Source of the DNA: JAXGZG01 sp040771825
GTDB taxonomy: Bacteria > Bacillota > Sulfobacillia > Fermentithermobacillales > Fermentithermobacillaceae
NCBI GenBank assembly: GCA_040771825.1
Contig: JAXGZG010000001.1
Coordinates: 1 to 64,000 of the forward strand
Reading direction: 5' to 3'
DNA: 64,000 nt
The position numbers were made by a program, and so were the translations under genes. The notes under the pieces are model-generated. The model did not search any database and was not told where the DNA came from. It saw nothing but the letters and a program-made list of their open reading frames with translations. Shown one piece after another: positions 34,136 through 42,907 of this stretch; within the stretch, counting starts at the first letter, position 1, and each line of letters begins with the position of its first letter.

Positions 34136-36163
34136 ATGAAGAAGTGGAGGGTTGATTTTAACGAGTCTCTTCACCCCGAACCTTGGCGGGATTTTTACGC
34201 CCGCTATTTTCCGGAACTGGACAGGATGGACATAAAGGAAGATGGCTTTACCATCCAGTCTCTAAAGTGCCTCCATCATGACGACAGGAAGCCTTCCGCG
34301 ACGGTCAATGTCAAATCGGGCTTTTACGTCTGCCACGTTTGCGGGAGCTTTTCCCCGTACCGTTTTTTAGTTGAAATTGCAGGCATAGCGCCGGAAGACG
34401 CGAGCTACTTCATAAACGACTACCTCCGCGAGCTTTACGTGAAAGACGAACGGACAGGAAGCTACCTCCGAGCGTTTCCCCACTACGACCCCAGCCACAC
34501 CTATATCCCCACACCCGGGCAGGAAGAAGAATTTGAAGAGTTCATCAAAGAAGCAAAAGCGCGCCTGCGCCCGGAACTGCCGATTGTCCAGGAGTATATT
34601 ACCGCCAGAGGAATCAAATATGAGATGCTGGAGCGTTTCGAGTGGGGCTATGTCCCCCACGACGAAGAGACAGGACAAGTTGAATGCTTGGTAGTCCCTT
34701 TTCGCGTAAGGGGCAAAATCAGGGCTATCAGAGGGAGGGCTTACGACGGCAGGAAAGGAGCGGTTAAAAACTCCCGCTTTTCATTGTGGAACCTCGACAG
34801 CCTTGAGGGGAAGAGCCAAGCAATTATAGTCGAGGGAGAAAGCGACGCTCTAAGGACTATCCAGGCGCTGGAAGCCTGCGGCGTAGACATCCCTGTGGTG
34901 AGCGTGCCGGGCAATAATTTCCGCAAAGAATGGAAGCGGGAATTTGAAGGCATACGCACCATTTACCTCATCCCGCAGGATGACGACGCCAGTGCGAACT
35001 TCGTCAGGTCTGCTTTGGCGGTGCTCGGAGAAGAACGGTGTAAAGTTGTTGAACTGCCGTGGAAGCGGGGAGATGTCGGCAAAGACATCTGCGAGTGGTT
35101 GACCCGCAACAACCATACCGACCAGGAACTGGTAGAGCTAATCCCGCTTGAAGAACACCAAGACCGGTTTTCCCGCTACTACAGGGTGGAAGAACTGCTG
35201 AAGAGAGAGCCTGCGGAACCTGACTGGCTGGTAAGAGGGATGATAGCGAGAGGGCAAAAAATCCTTGTCCAAGGGCCGCCGAAGCAGATGAAGACGTGGT
35301 TTGTCCTAAGTTTATTGAAAGCGCTCAGCCGCGGAGAAAACGTCTGCGGGGTTCCGTTCTGGAAAACTACCGTCTCTGGAATCAAAGCCGTTATGGTGGA
35401 GGAAGAACACTCCACCAACGCTTTGATACAGAGAGTACAGCAGAGCCTTGCCGGTACAAGCAACATCGTCATTCCGCACAGGACAGGCGTGAAACTGCTA
35501 CCGAAAAACCCGGAATTTGAAGACCTGCTCAAATTTATTGACGAGTTCCGGCCTGACCTGCTCGTACTTGACCCACTGAGGAGCTTCTTCGACGGAGACG
35601 AAAACGACTCTTCCGTCATGCAGCAGGTATTCGCGCCACTAAATATGCTCCTCCGCAAGTACCCCCATATGGCGGTCGTCGTCGTTGACCATACCGCCAA
35701 AAAGCCGTCGGACGTTCTGGTGTATGCCAGCAGGGGGTCTTCAGTCAAAGGAGCGGAAATGGACGGTGTGATAGACATCCGCAAGTTCCAGAAAGACGAA
35801 GATATAGGTGTCGTCGTCACCGGAGAGTTCCGCGACGCTGAGACTGTAGAGAATTTGAGCTTAAAATTCGAGGACGGAAATCTGGTTTACGACGACGGTT
35901 TCCGCATCAACATCAAGCTGAAAGACAGCGAAGTGCGCTTGCAGAAGCTGGCGAAGCTGTTGACACAGAGGAGCTACACGCAGAAAGAGTTGACGGACTT
36001 GCTGAAAGTCAGCGACCAGACTGTGAGAAACGACATCAGCAAACTGCGGGCAGGCGGATTCACCATTGAGGAAGAAGGGGGACATCAAGGGTCTCCAAAA
36101 ACGTACACCCTTACAAAGACGCCCGATGGGTGGAAAGCGGACGATGAAGACAGCGGTGAATGA
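34136..36163 (+). CDS. CHC2-zinc / Toprim / RepA-like helicase replication protein
   Basis: 675 residues. N-terminal zinc finger (CLHHDDRKPS then CHVCGS), Toprim primase core (AIIVEGESDALRTI, YLIPQDDDAS), a RepA/DnaB-type ATPase from about residue 360 (Walker-A-like QGPPKQMKTW, Walker B LLVLDPLRSFFDGD, VVVVDHTAKK) and a C-terminal winged-helix (YTQKELTDLLKVSDQTVRNDISKL). The Walker A position that is normally Gly before Lys is Met, as in some RepA relatives. Likely primase-helicase for replication of the excised element. GAGGAGG precedes ATG 34136. Confidence 0.85.
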   Translation: MKKWRVDFNESLHPEPWRDFYARYFPELDRMDIKEDGFTIQSLKCLHHDDRKPSATVNVKSGFYVCHVCGSFSPYRFLVEIAGIAPEDASYFINDYLRELYVKDERTGSYLRAFPHYDPSHTYIPTPGQEEEFEEFIKEAKARLRPELPIVQEYITARGIKYEMLERFEWGYVPHDEETGQVECLVVPFRVRGKIRAIRGRAYDGRKGAVKNSRFSLWNLDSLEGKSQAIIVEGESDALRTIQALEACGVDIPVVSVPGNNFRKEWKREFEGIRTIYLIPQDDDASANFVRSALAVLGEERCKVVELPWKRGDVGKDICEWLTRNNHTDQELVELIPLEEHQDRFSRYYRVEELLKREPAEPDWLVRGMIARGQKILVQGPPKQMKTWFVLSLLKALSRGENVCGVPFWKTTVSGIKAVMVEEEHSTNALIQRVQQSLAGTSNIVIPHRTGVKLLPKNPEFEDLLKFIDEFRPDLLVLDPLRSFFDGDENDSSVMQQVFAPLNMLLRKYPHMAVVVVDHTAKKPSDVLVYASRGSSVKGAEMDGVIDIRKFQKDEDIGVVVTGEFRDAETVENLSLKFEDGNLVYDDGFRINIKLKDSEVRLQKLAKLLTQRSYTQKELTDLLKVSDQTVRNDISKLRAGGFTIEEEGGHQGSPKTYTLTKTPDGWKADDEDSGE

Positions 36164-36182
36164 ACACTTACCGCGCACGGAA

Positions 36183-36376
36183 GGTCAAAATGTCAAAACC
36201 GCTATATATATTTTTGAGCTTTGACCTTGGTCAAAGACGGGTTCGTCTGAAGCCGCTGAAGCGGGACCGCGTTGTAGACGACGGTTCCACGCTCGCAGGG
36301 CTTCAGCAAACCTTACCCGGCGGTTGGAGGCAGTAAGCCCAAAACAAGAATTATTACCAAACTTTGAGCTTTGAGC
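36183..36376. promoter_or_regulatory. Second cluster of TTTGAGC/GGTCAAA motifs
   Basis: GGTCAAA 36183-36189, TGTCAAA 36191-36197, TTTGAGC 36213-36219, TTTGACC 36220-36226, GGTCAAA 36229-36235 (the last two form a perfect palindrome around TT), then TTTGAGC twice at 36363-36376. Between them is a GC-rich patch (36240-36330). Candidate operator array or origin. Confidence 0.55.
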
Positions 36377-36427
36377 TTGATTGTTTGATAACTGTTTCCG
36401 ATAAATAACCAAAGGAGGTTGGCGCAG

Positions 36428-36706
36428 TTGACTGTTCTCCAAAAAGAGGTTGCACAGCCGCAGGTGGTTATCCAATCTGACGGGCGCATTAATATACCCA
36501 AAAAAGAAGACGGCAGTGTCTGGACGCTGGAAGAATTGAGAGAAAAAATGAAGTGGAGCCGCTGGCCGATGTTCGATGAACTTGAGCCGCTTTTCCGCAG
36601 GTGGTGGGAACTGCGCTACAAAAACCGGTTTCACCGCTACTGGACAGTTGAGGAACTGATGGAGATGAAGGACATCCAGCAGTTTTTAGGTTTGGAGAGC
36701 AGTTGA
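36428..36706 (+). CDS. Small protein between the replication gene and mod
   Basis: 92 residues from TTG 36428, eight bases after AGGAGG. Segment INIPKKEDGSVWTLEELREK and tryptophan-rich KWSRWPMFDELEPLFRRWW. No family recognised. It might be a small regulator, or an accessory protein of the restriction operon that starts about 110 bases downstream. Confidence 0.55.
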   Translation: MTVLQKEVAQPQVVIQSDGRINIPKKEDGSVWTLEELREKMKWSRWPMFDELEPLFRRWWELRYKNRFHRYWTVEELMEMKDIQQFLGLESS

Positions 36707-38668
36707 TTTAATAAGTTGTTTCTGAACAAATGGCGACTCCTAAAAAAAGACCTTTTCCTCCAGTGCAGGAGTTCATTTTCATATATCTATCAATATTATC
36801 GGATGGGAGGGATATTTTTGACGCATGATGAAAAGCAGTTAACGATGTTCGACATTGAGGAAGCCCCTGGCCGCCCCATGCTCCATTGGCTAGGGAAACG
36901 GCCTTTGCGGGCTGTGAAATATTATGAAGCTCAACTTAAGGAGCAATATGGTGAGCCGGCCGAAGACGGCTGGGTTAACCGCCTCTACTGGGGCGATAAT
37001 CTACAGGTGATGAGCCATTTAATGAAAGAGTTCAGAGGGAAGATTAAACTTATTTACATAGACCCTCCCTTTGATTCTAAAGCGGATTACCGGAAGCGCA
37101 TTAAGCTGAAAGGCAGGCAGCTTGAAGGCGATATTTCGGTAATCGAAGAGAAGCAGTATACGGACATCTGGGCCAACGACCTCTACCTCCAGTTCATGTA
37201 CGAGAGGCTACAGTTGATGCGGGAGTTATTGGCGGAGGACGGTCTTATTTTTGTTCACATGGATGAGACAAGAGGCCATTATATGAAAATAATCTTGGAT
37301 GAAATTTTCGGTCAAGCAGGATATATAAAAGAGGTTATATGGAAAAGACAAACGGCTCACAGTGATACTGGCCAGGGTGCCAAGCATTTAGGCAGGCTGC
37401 ATGATAGTATTTTTATCTATTGCAAAGGAACCGGATATTCATGGAACGAGATTTATACACCTTACTCTGATGAGTATATCGAAAACTTTTATAAATATGT
37501 AGAACCGGAAACAGGACGATGCTACAGGCTTAGTGACATCACTGCTCCTGGTGGACGTTCTAAGGGAAATCCTTACTACGAATTCCTTGGGGTTACAAGA
37601 TATTGGCGTTTTTCTAAGGAACGAATGGAAGAGTTGTATCGACAAGGACGTATAGTCCAAACAAAACCAGGAGCAGTTCCCGCCCAAAAACGATACCTTG
37701 ACGAAATGCCTGGTGTTCCACTGCAAGACATTTGGGATGATATAAAACCAGTTCAAAGTCAAGCGATGGAACGAGAAGATTATCCTACGCAAAAACCTGA
37801 AAGTTTAGTTGAAAGGATTCTGCTGCTGGGCTCCAACCCTGGCGACCTTGTGGCCGACTTTTTCTGTGGGTCCGGTACTACCATGGCAGTAGCGCAGAAG
37901 CTAGGCCGCCGTTGGATTGGCAGCGACATCAATTTAGGGGCTGTTCATACCACGGCACGAAGGGTCTCACAAATCATCAAAGAACAGCAGGAAGAGACGC
38001 GGCAACAAACCCTCCTGGACGAAGGGAAAAAGTTTTACCCCGCCTTTGCCGTTTATAACGTCAACCACTACGACATTTTCAAAAATGACTTGGAGGCCAA
38101 AGAGATAGTAATGAAACTTTACGGGGTAGAACCGGTAAAACGATCTTTCTTTGATGGTATTCTGGACGGCAAATGGGTCAAGGTGGTAGAACTAAACCGG
38201 GTCTGTTCCAAAGAGGATGTGCAGGCAGTATTTGATGAGATACTCTCCAAAGGCGAAAAGGAAATAGAAGCGACCTACAGGCGCGGCGTGCTCATTCTAT
38301 GCAGCGGCCACGAGTACGACGTGTTGGATTATGCCAAACGCTTAAACGTGGTCAACATCCCCTTTGAAATACGCGACATCCTTACCGACCGCAAAGATAT
38401 TATCTTCAAACACCCCCCTGAAGCGGACATCGCTTTAAAGCTGGATGGCGGCAAAGCAGTGGTAGAGATACGACAGTTCTACTCCCCCATGCTCCTGCAA
38501 AAACTGCAATTGGAGGATGACCCCGAAGAAATCGACGACTGGCGGCAATTGGTAGAAGCAGTCCTCATTGACCCAAACTATGATGGTGAAGTGCTTAAGC
38601 CCGCTGTTCAAGATATTCCCGGCAAGAAGGATATGGCATCTGGAGTCTACGAACTCCCCCTCACCGGA

Positions 38669-38673
38669 CCTGG
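38669..38673. repeat. Target-site duplication, left copy
   Basis: CCTGG, repeated at 41667-41671 on the other side of the transposon. Confidence 0.8.
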
Positions 38674-38675
38674 TG

Positions 38676-38723
38676 CCCCCCCCCCCCCCCCCCCCCTTCT
38701 GGTGTGTGTGTGTGTGTGTGTGT
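38676..38723 (+). repeat. C21 homopolymer and (GT)11 repeat at the transposon end
   Basis: 21 consecutive C (38676-38696), TTCTG, then eleven GT units (38702-38723). Both lie inside the open frame that fuses mod to the transposon. Tracts of this length are prone to slippage; a change of one C would alter the fused C-terminus. A sequencing or assembly artefact is possible. Confidence 0.85.
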
Positions 38724-38869
38724 TCCGGGGCCATTTTGTCCTGTAGTGTAGACGGACCATAAAAAGTCAACCGGATTGCCGGAAGGTGTGTCAGATGGGG
38801 ACAGGGGTCAGGTTTTCCCGTCGGCGAGCACCCCAACCCCCCCGAACTGTGTTACGGAAGTTCCTTTTC

Positions 38870-39649
38870 CACCACGTAGCGGACATTGTGGTCGTCGATT
38901 ATCTTTCTTTTGGCGTTGCTCGCCGTACGAGGCAGTGGATGCAGGTTTTGTTGATGAGTCTGGGGGCTACCTGATGAATAACGGAAGATCTCCTGCATCG
39001 CGTCATCGGAGAAAAATGTCCGAAGCGGAACCTGCGTAACGCAGGTGATGGAGTATGTATTGGTGCCTGCCTCGTCAAGGTACGCGAGGTGACAGCGCAG
39101 GTCGAGGCGTTGAACGACGGCCGTGTAAACCTGCTTCCTTAATTTCTCCCAGATTTCCGTCTGCCCGACAAGGATAAGCGTAAGGGGGCTCTCCGAATCC
39201 ATCTTGAAATTGAGAAGGAACCTGATCTCCTCAAACATCTCCTTGTCCAAGAGGTGAGCCTCGTCCACAATGACTACCGGGTTTAGGCCATGGACGCCGC
39301 GCATGAGTTCCACTTCCCTGTGCAGAAGCCTTTTGGAATCGCCCCTGTAAAAACGTCCTTGCACGCCCAGTTGATCGAGAAGGCCGTTGTAGAAGTGTCT
39401 CGGCGTCAGTTTGGAGTCTGCCAGGTAGAGCACTTTGTAGTCCTTGGTCCCCAGGCTGTACGAGAGCCTTCGGATGAGAGTGGATTTGCCTGTGCCGCAG
39501 TCGCCGGTCAAAAGCGCAAACCACTGTTTTCTTGCGGCGTATTGGAGCCTTGCCAAGGTTTCCTCGTACTCCTCGGTCAAAAACAAGGCGTCTTCTGTCA
39601 TCTGTCTGGTGAAGGGACTGTTCTTGAACTCGTAATACTCTTCAATCAC
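38870..39649 (-). pseudogene. ExeA/TniB-type AAA ATPase of the transposon
   Basis: Target-selection ATPase. FALLTGDCGTGKSTLIRRLS (Walker A) near residue 47, VVIVDEAHLLDKEMFEEIR (Walker B), LILVGQTEIWEKLR. Near the C-terminus a short patch reads in the wrong frame (GSPQTHQQNLHPLPRTA in place of an expected RLINKTCIHCL-like segment), caused by one extra C in a C-run and a compensating change. The frame then recovers to KRKIIDDHNVRYVVEKEL. The start overlaps the transposase stop. Confidence 0.75.
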
Positions 39650-41040
39650 GGTCTTTGCCCCCTATCACCGAGCGATAGGAGATCGCTGTTTCGGAAAGAT
39701 CCCTGTGCTTTTCGTACTGCTTTTTGGCGGCATCAAGTTCCCTTGAGGTAAGCGGGCTTACCTTTTGCGGCAAGGGGATCCTCTTGCGCGGCGCGCTGTG
39801 CTCCGTTATCACCAGGGGTCTAATCTTTCGCGGTTCAAACCCTTGGTGAAATACCTCGAGTTCATCCGGATTGTCGGGGCGGAAGGCGACGTCCACGTTC
39901 ATGCCGATTAGGTCCTGGCCCGCCTCCCATGGGATGCTTCCAAAAGACAGGCAGCCTGTCTTGTCCACCAACCTTTTCTCGGTGAAGACGAAGGCGAAAT
40001 CCAGCTGCTCTTTACTTGCCCACCTGAGGGGACGGTCGTCTTCTTTGAAAGCCTGTTCGGGCGTTTTCCCGTTAAGGGCGGAGTGAGGTTTGGTTTGATA
40101 GAGTGTCAAAGCCAGATAATCGAGGTGGTGCTCAACCTCCGCGGCGCTTTGGGGGGCGTTTCAGTCTGACCTCTTCCACAAGCTATCAAGATACTTGTTA
40201 AAAACTTCTACCTTGCCCTTAGCTGAAGCGGCCCTCTTTGGGCGGGCCGTGAGTTTTTATCCCCTGCTTGGCGCAGACCTGAGTCATGTGGCGACTTATG
40301 TATCGGCTGCCATTGTCGGTAAACACCCTGTCAGGCAACCCGTAACGTTCGATGGCATGTCGAGCCGTCCACACATTCCAGGCATCCTGCTTTGTACACT
40401 CGCGCTTCGTGACTAACCTTGTCGCGTCATCGATGATCACGGAAGCATAGAGTTGCTGCGCCTTGCGTTTGGCTGTCTCCGGGAGCACTATCAAGTATTT
40501 GAGGTCCATCTGCCAAAGGTCGTTTCTGTGGAGGCGCTGGAACCTTCTTGCTGCTCCGGCACCTGTTGAGTGATACATGCTGAGTTGCTTTGACCCGTAT
40601 CCTCGCTTTACGAGATGGTCTTGGAGCGTTGACCGCTTTACCTCTCCCGGGGCGACAAGGCCTTCCATCTCGGCGGATTGTGATGATCTGGCGGATGCTC
40701 CTGGTCGGCACCTCGCGACGGAGCATCACGGCCTGGTCCACGATCTCTTCTGTGACTGAACTCGTTTTGCCACCGTAGGGATTAAGCTTTTGGGAAGGAG
40801 TCCTTGGTAGCCGCCGTGCTCATACGAAAACAACCAGCGACGTAAGGTGCGTTCCGGATGCCCTCCTGTTCGATTTCTTTTACGCATGAGCATGACGCGC
40901 TTTGCCCGGTCGATTCGTAAAGCAAAAGGCCCCAGGATCTGTATCCGTCTCGCTGCCACATCGTCCGGATTCTGCGTCTTTTCCCACGGGCTAAAACTCC
41001 ATTTCGTCTTGATACCAAGACTCAGGAGGCTAAAACGCAT
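39642..41040 (-). pseudogene. DDE transposase with Mu-C domain, broken by frameshifts
   Basis: Three separate minus-strand frames cover one gene: the N-terminal HTH part (AKRVMLMRKRNRTGGHPERTLRRWLFSYEHGG in pieces, 40726-41040), the rve catalytic part (WQMDLKYLIVLPE and VFTDNGSRYIS, 40219-40668) and the Mu-C part (KPHSALNGKTPEQAFK, 39642-40109). At least two to three frameshifts separate them, so no full transposase can be made. Confidence 0.85.
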
Positions 41041-41081
41041 AAGCAGTACGCCCGGAACGGGTGGCAGAGCCAGTTCCTGCG

Positions 41082-41502
41082 TTAACGGTCAGTTGCCCTG
41101 ACCAAAGAAAGGAAATCTGGAACAATGTGAGGGGACACGAAACCTAGATTGCTTTGCTGGCGCCAAATCCCTTGAAGGTGACTGGTGACCTTCCCGCACC
41201 AGGCCCTGATCTTCTGCCTGGTACGCTCTTCGTAGGGCACGTTGATTCCCCCGCCCCTCGGATACGGACACTATTACCGCGGCGCTGTAACGCTTGTAGG
41301 GCACCACGAAGTCCGGGAGTTCGGTGTGCATGCTCCTGCATTTCTTGCAGCGAAGCCGCCTAAGGCTGTAGACATGCTTAGTACCTTTCGCGTCAATCAA
41401 GCGTCGGTAGCGTCGGTCGTGTAGTTTCAGTTCTCCGTGGCACTTAGGGCAAGAGATGGTTTCGGTCCCCGTCATAACAAACACTGTCGGTAGTTGTCCC
41501 AT
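41082..41502 (-). pseudogene. DUF6431-like zinc-ribbon protein of the transposon, frameshifted
   Basis: N-terminal zinc ribbon SCPKCHGELKLHDRRYRRLID and LRRLRCKKCRSMHTELPDFV. The frame shifts in a G-run near 41248-41262; the continuation in the other frame is GINVPYEERTRQKIRAWCGK and ends at 41082. I recall this protein as a regular companion of this transposon type; its role is not known to me. Confidence 0.7.
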
Positions 41503-41544
41503 TTGGATTCGTACCGTGATACAATGACCATGCTATTGTCACTG

Positions 41545-41582
41545 GCCTCGGGAATCCCGCCCGAGGCTTCTCCTTCTTTCTC
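41545..41582 (+). terminator. Terminator-like hairpin near the right end of the transposon
   Basis: GCCTCGGG (41545-41552) pairs with CCCGAGGC (41560-41567), followed by TTCTCCTTCTTTCTC on the plus strand. It would stop transcripts entering from mod, so the insertion should be polar on the downstream nuclease and res genes. Confidence 0.6.
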
Positions 41583-41666
41583 AGAACACTATTCAGGCCA
41601 TCATACCCGGCAAACTTTGGACAGGCAATGTCGGTAGCTCCGCGCCATTCTGGAAGAGCGTAAGCA

Positions 41667-41747
41667 CCTGGGCAGAAAATTGCCGTTAAGATTGTGGATG
41701 TGCTGTCGGAGGAGTATTTTGAGGTCTTGGAGGTGGGAGCAAGATGA
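41667..41747 (+). pseudogene. Displaced 3' end of mod
   Basis: Starts with the right duplication CCTGG and reads PGQKIAVKIVDVLSEEYFEV then LEVGAR and stop. This is the usual Mod ending after the ELP segment seen at 38650. The stop overlaps the next gene's ATG (ATGA at 41744-41747), showing that mod and the nuclease gene were coupled before the insertion. Confidence 0.85.
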
Positions 41748-42907
41748 TGCCACTGGAACAGGTGTTAGAACTGGTTGGTGACCTTGATGACGCTCCAGGC
41801 GAGAAAACGCCAAGGGAACGCTTCCGCCGTTTCTTGTCCCAAAATTTGACCAGCGTTGGCGCTGTGCGCGATTATGTGGAAGAGTGCCTGCGCAGTTCCG
41901 GGGAGCAGTATAACCGGGCCTTACAAGACCTTGTGAACCACTTGGGCCGCCTTCTTGGTTTTGACGTAACCTTTGGCAGATATAAGGGTATCCAGGGGGA
42001 AATTGGGTTTGACGGCGTGTGGAAGTCCCCTTCCGGCCTTTATATTGTCGTAGAAGTGAAAACAACCGATGTTTATGCCATAAAAACGGCTACTCTCCTC
42101 GGTTACATAGACAGGCTTATATCCGAACAAAAGGTACCCGACTGGGACCACGCTTTGGGCCTTTATGTAGTAGGGCGCAGCGATGCCGAACTGAAGCAAC
42201 TGGAAAACTCCATTATTGCTGAAAAGCGCACCCACCAGTTACGGGTTATTACCGTTGATAAACTGCTTACCCTGGCTGAACTCTTGGCCGATTACGAAAT
42301 GGAACACGAGGCAGTTTTAACTGTCCTCTGGCCAACGGGGCCTGTAGTGGATTCCCTGATTGAACTGATGGCCGGCCTGGTAGTGAAAGAATTCCGCACT
42401 GCCGGCGAAGGCATACAACAGCCGCAGGAAGAAACTACTAATGAACCTTCATCGGAGTCCGAAGGTATTGACGTTAAGTATTACCTCACTTCAGTAGCCT
42501 CCGATGACACTTGTACCGCAGAAGAATGTATCAAAAAACTCCTTGGCGCAGGAATTTTCGCCGCCAGTGAAAACCTAAAGCGGAAAGTTAAGCCGGGCGA
42601 CTGGATTTGCTTTTATGCTACTGCCACGGGCGTGGTAGCCCATGCCAGGGTAAAATCACCCCCCGTGCAAAAACACCACCCGTTGGTAAAGCATCCTGAA
42701 AAGTATCCTTACGTCTTCGAGGTGGATTCCGTCACCATCTATACCGAAAATCCCGTTGTTTTGAGCGCTGAGTTAAGGGCGAAACTGAATGCTTTTCAGG
42801 GACGGGACCCTTCTAAACCCTGGGCCTGGCTTGTGCTTGGCACACAACGGGTCACTAAGCACGATTTTATGCTGCTTACCCGGCAAGCGAAGGTTGAGGT
42901 GGTATGA
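41744..42907 (+). CDS. PD-(D/E)XK nuclease-like protein with EVE-like C-terminal domain
   Basis: 387 residues in two parts. Residues 60-220: a restriction-endonuclease-like core with the Asp and E-x-K positions in GEIGFDGVWKSPSGLYIVVE followed by VKTTD. Residues 245-387: a PUA/EVE-like domain (KYYLTSVASDDTCTAEECIK, LKRKVKPGDWICFYATATGV, VVAHARV); EVE domains bind modified bases in McrB-type and other defence proteins. GGAGGTGGGAG precedes the ATG. Overlaps res by ATGA. The family as a whole is not known to me. Confidence 0.7.
   Translation: MMPLEQVLELVGDLDDAPGEKTPRERFRRFLSQNLTSVGAVRDYVEECLRSSGEQYNRALQDLVNHLGRLLGFDVTFGRYKGIQGEIGFDGVWKSPSGLYIVVEVKTTDVYAIKTATLLGYIDRLISEQKVPDWDHALGLYVVGRSDAELKQLENSIIAEKRTHQLRVITVDKLLTLAELLADYEMEHEAVLTVLWPTGPVVDSLIELMAGLVVKEFRTAGEGIQQPQEETTNEPSSESEGIDVKYYLTSVASDDTCTAEECIKKLLGAGIFAASENLKRKVKPGDWICFYATATGVVAHARVKSPPVQKHHPLVKHPEKYPYVFEVDSVTIYTENPVVLSAELRAKLNAFQGRDPSKPWAWLVLGTQRVTKHDFMLLTRQAKVEVV

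Larger units (their letters stand above)
36818..38746 (+). pseudogene. mod: Type III-like DNA methyltransferase (Mod), 3' end replaced by a transposon
   Basis: Adenine-specific beta-class methyltransferase: motif IV LIYIDPPFDSKADY near residue 85, motif I ADFFCGSGTTMAVAQKLG, and a C-terminal region ending PGKKDMASGVYELPLTGPG. The frame then enters the transposon (from 38674) and ends 24 residues later in a poly-Pro/Val-Cys tail from the C21 and GT repeats. The native ending is at 41667-41747 (GQKIAVKIVDVLSEEYFEV) and reads on in frame if the insert and one duplication are removed. The catalytic motifs are intact, so activity may survive. TTG 36818 follows GGGAGGG. Confidence 0.85.
38674..41666 (-). 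mobile_element. 2.99-kb Mu/Tn7-like (DDE plus AAA ATPase) transposon inserted in mod
   Basis: The element begins TG (38674-38675) and ends CA (41665-41666), flanked by the 5-bp duplication CCTGG (38669-38673 and 41667-41671). Removing it and one copy restores the mod frame across GGA CCT GGG CAG AAA ATT. Gene order on the minus strand: DUF6431-like zinc protein, DDE transposase with Mu-C domain, ExeA/TniB-type ATPase. The first two are frameshifted and the ATPase has a local double shift, so the copy is probably inactive. Confidence 0.85.

Noticed and set aside
38435..38836. Minus-strand open frame across the poly-C/GT tract
   Set aside because: Antisense shadow of mod kept open by the simple repeats; no start site or family similarity.
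39290..39751. Plus-strand open frame in the transposon
   Set aside because: Shadow of the ATPase gene, which has clear Walker motifs on the opposite strand.
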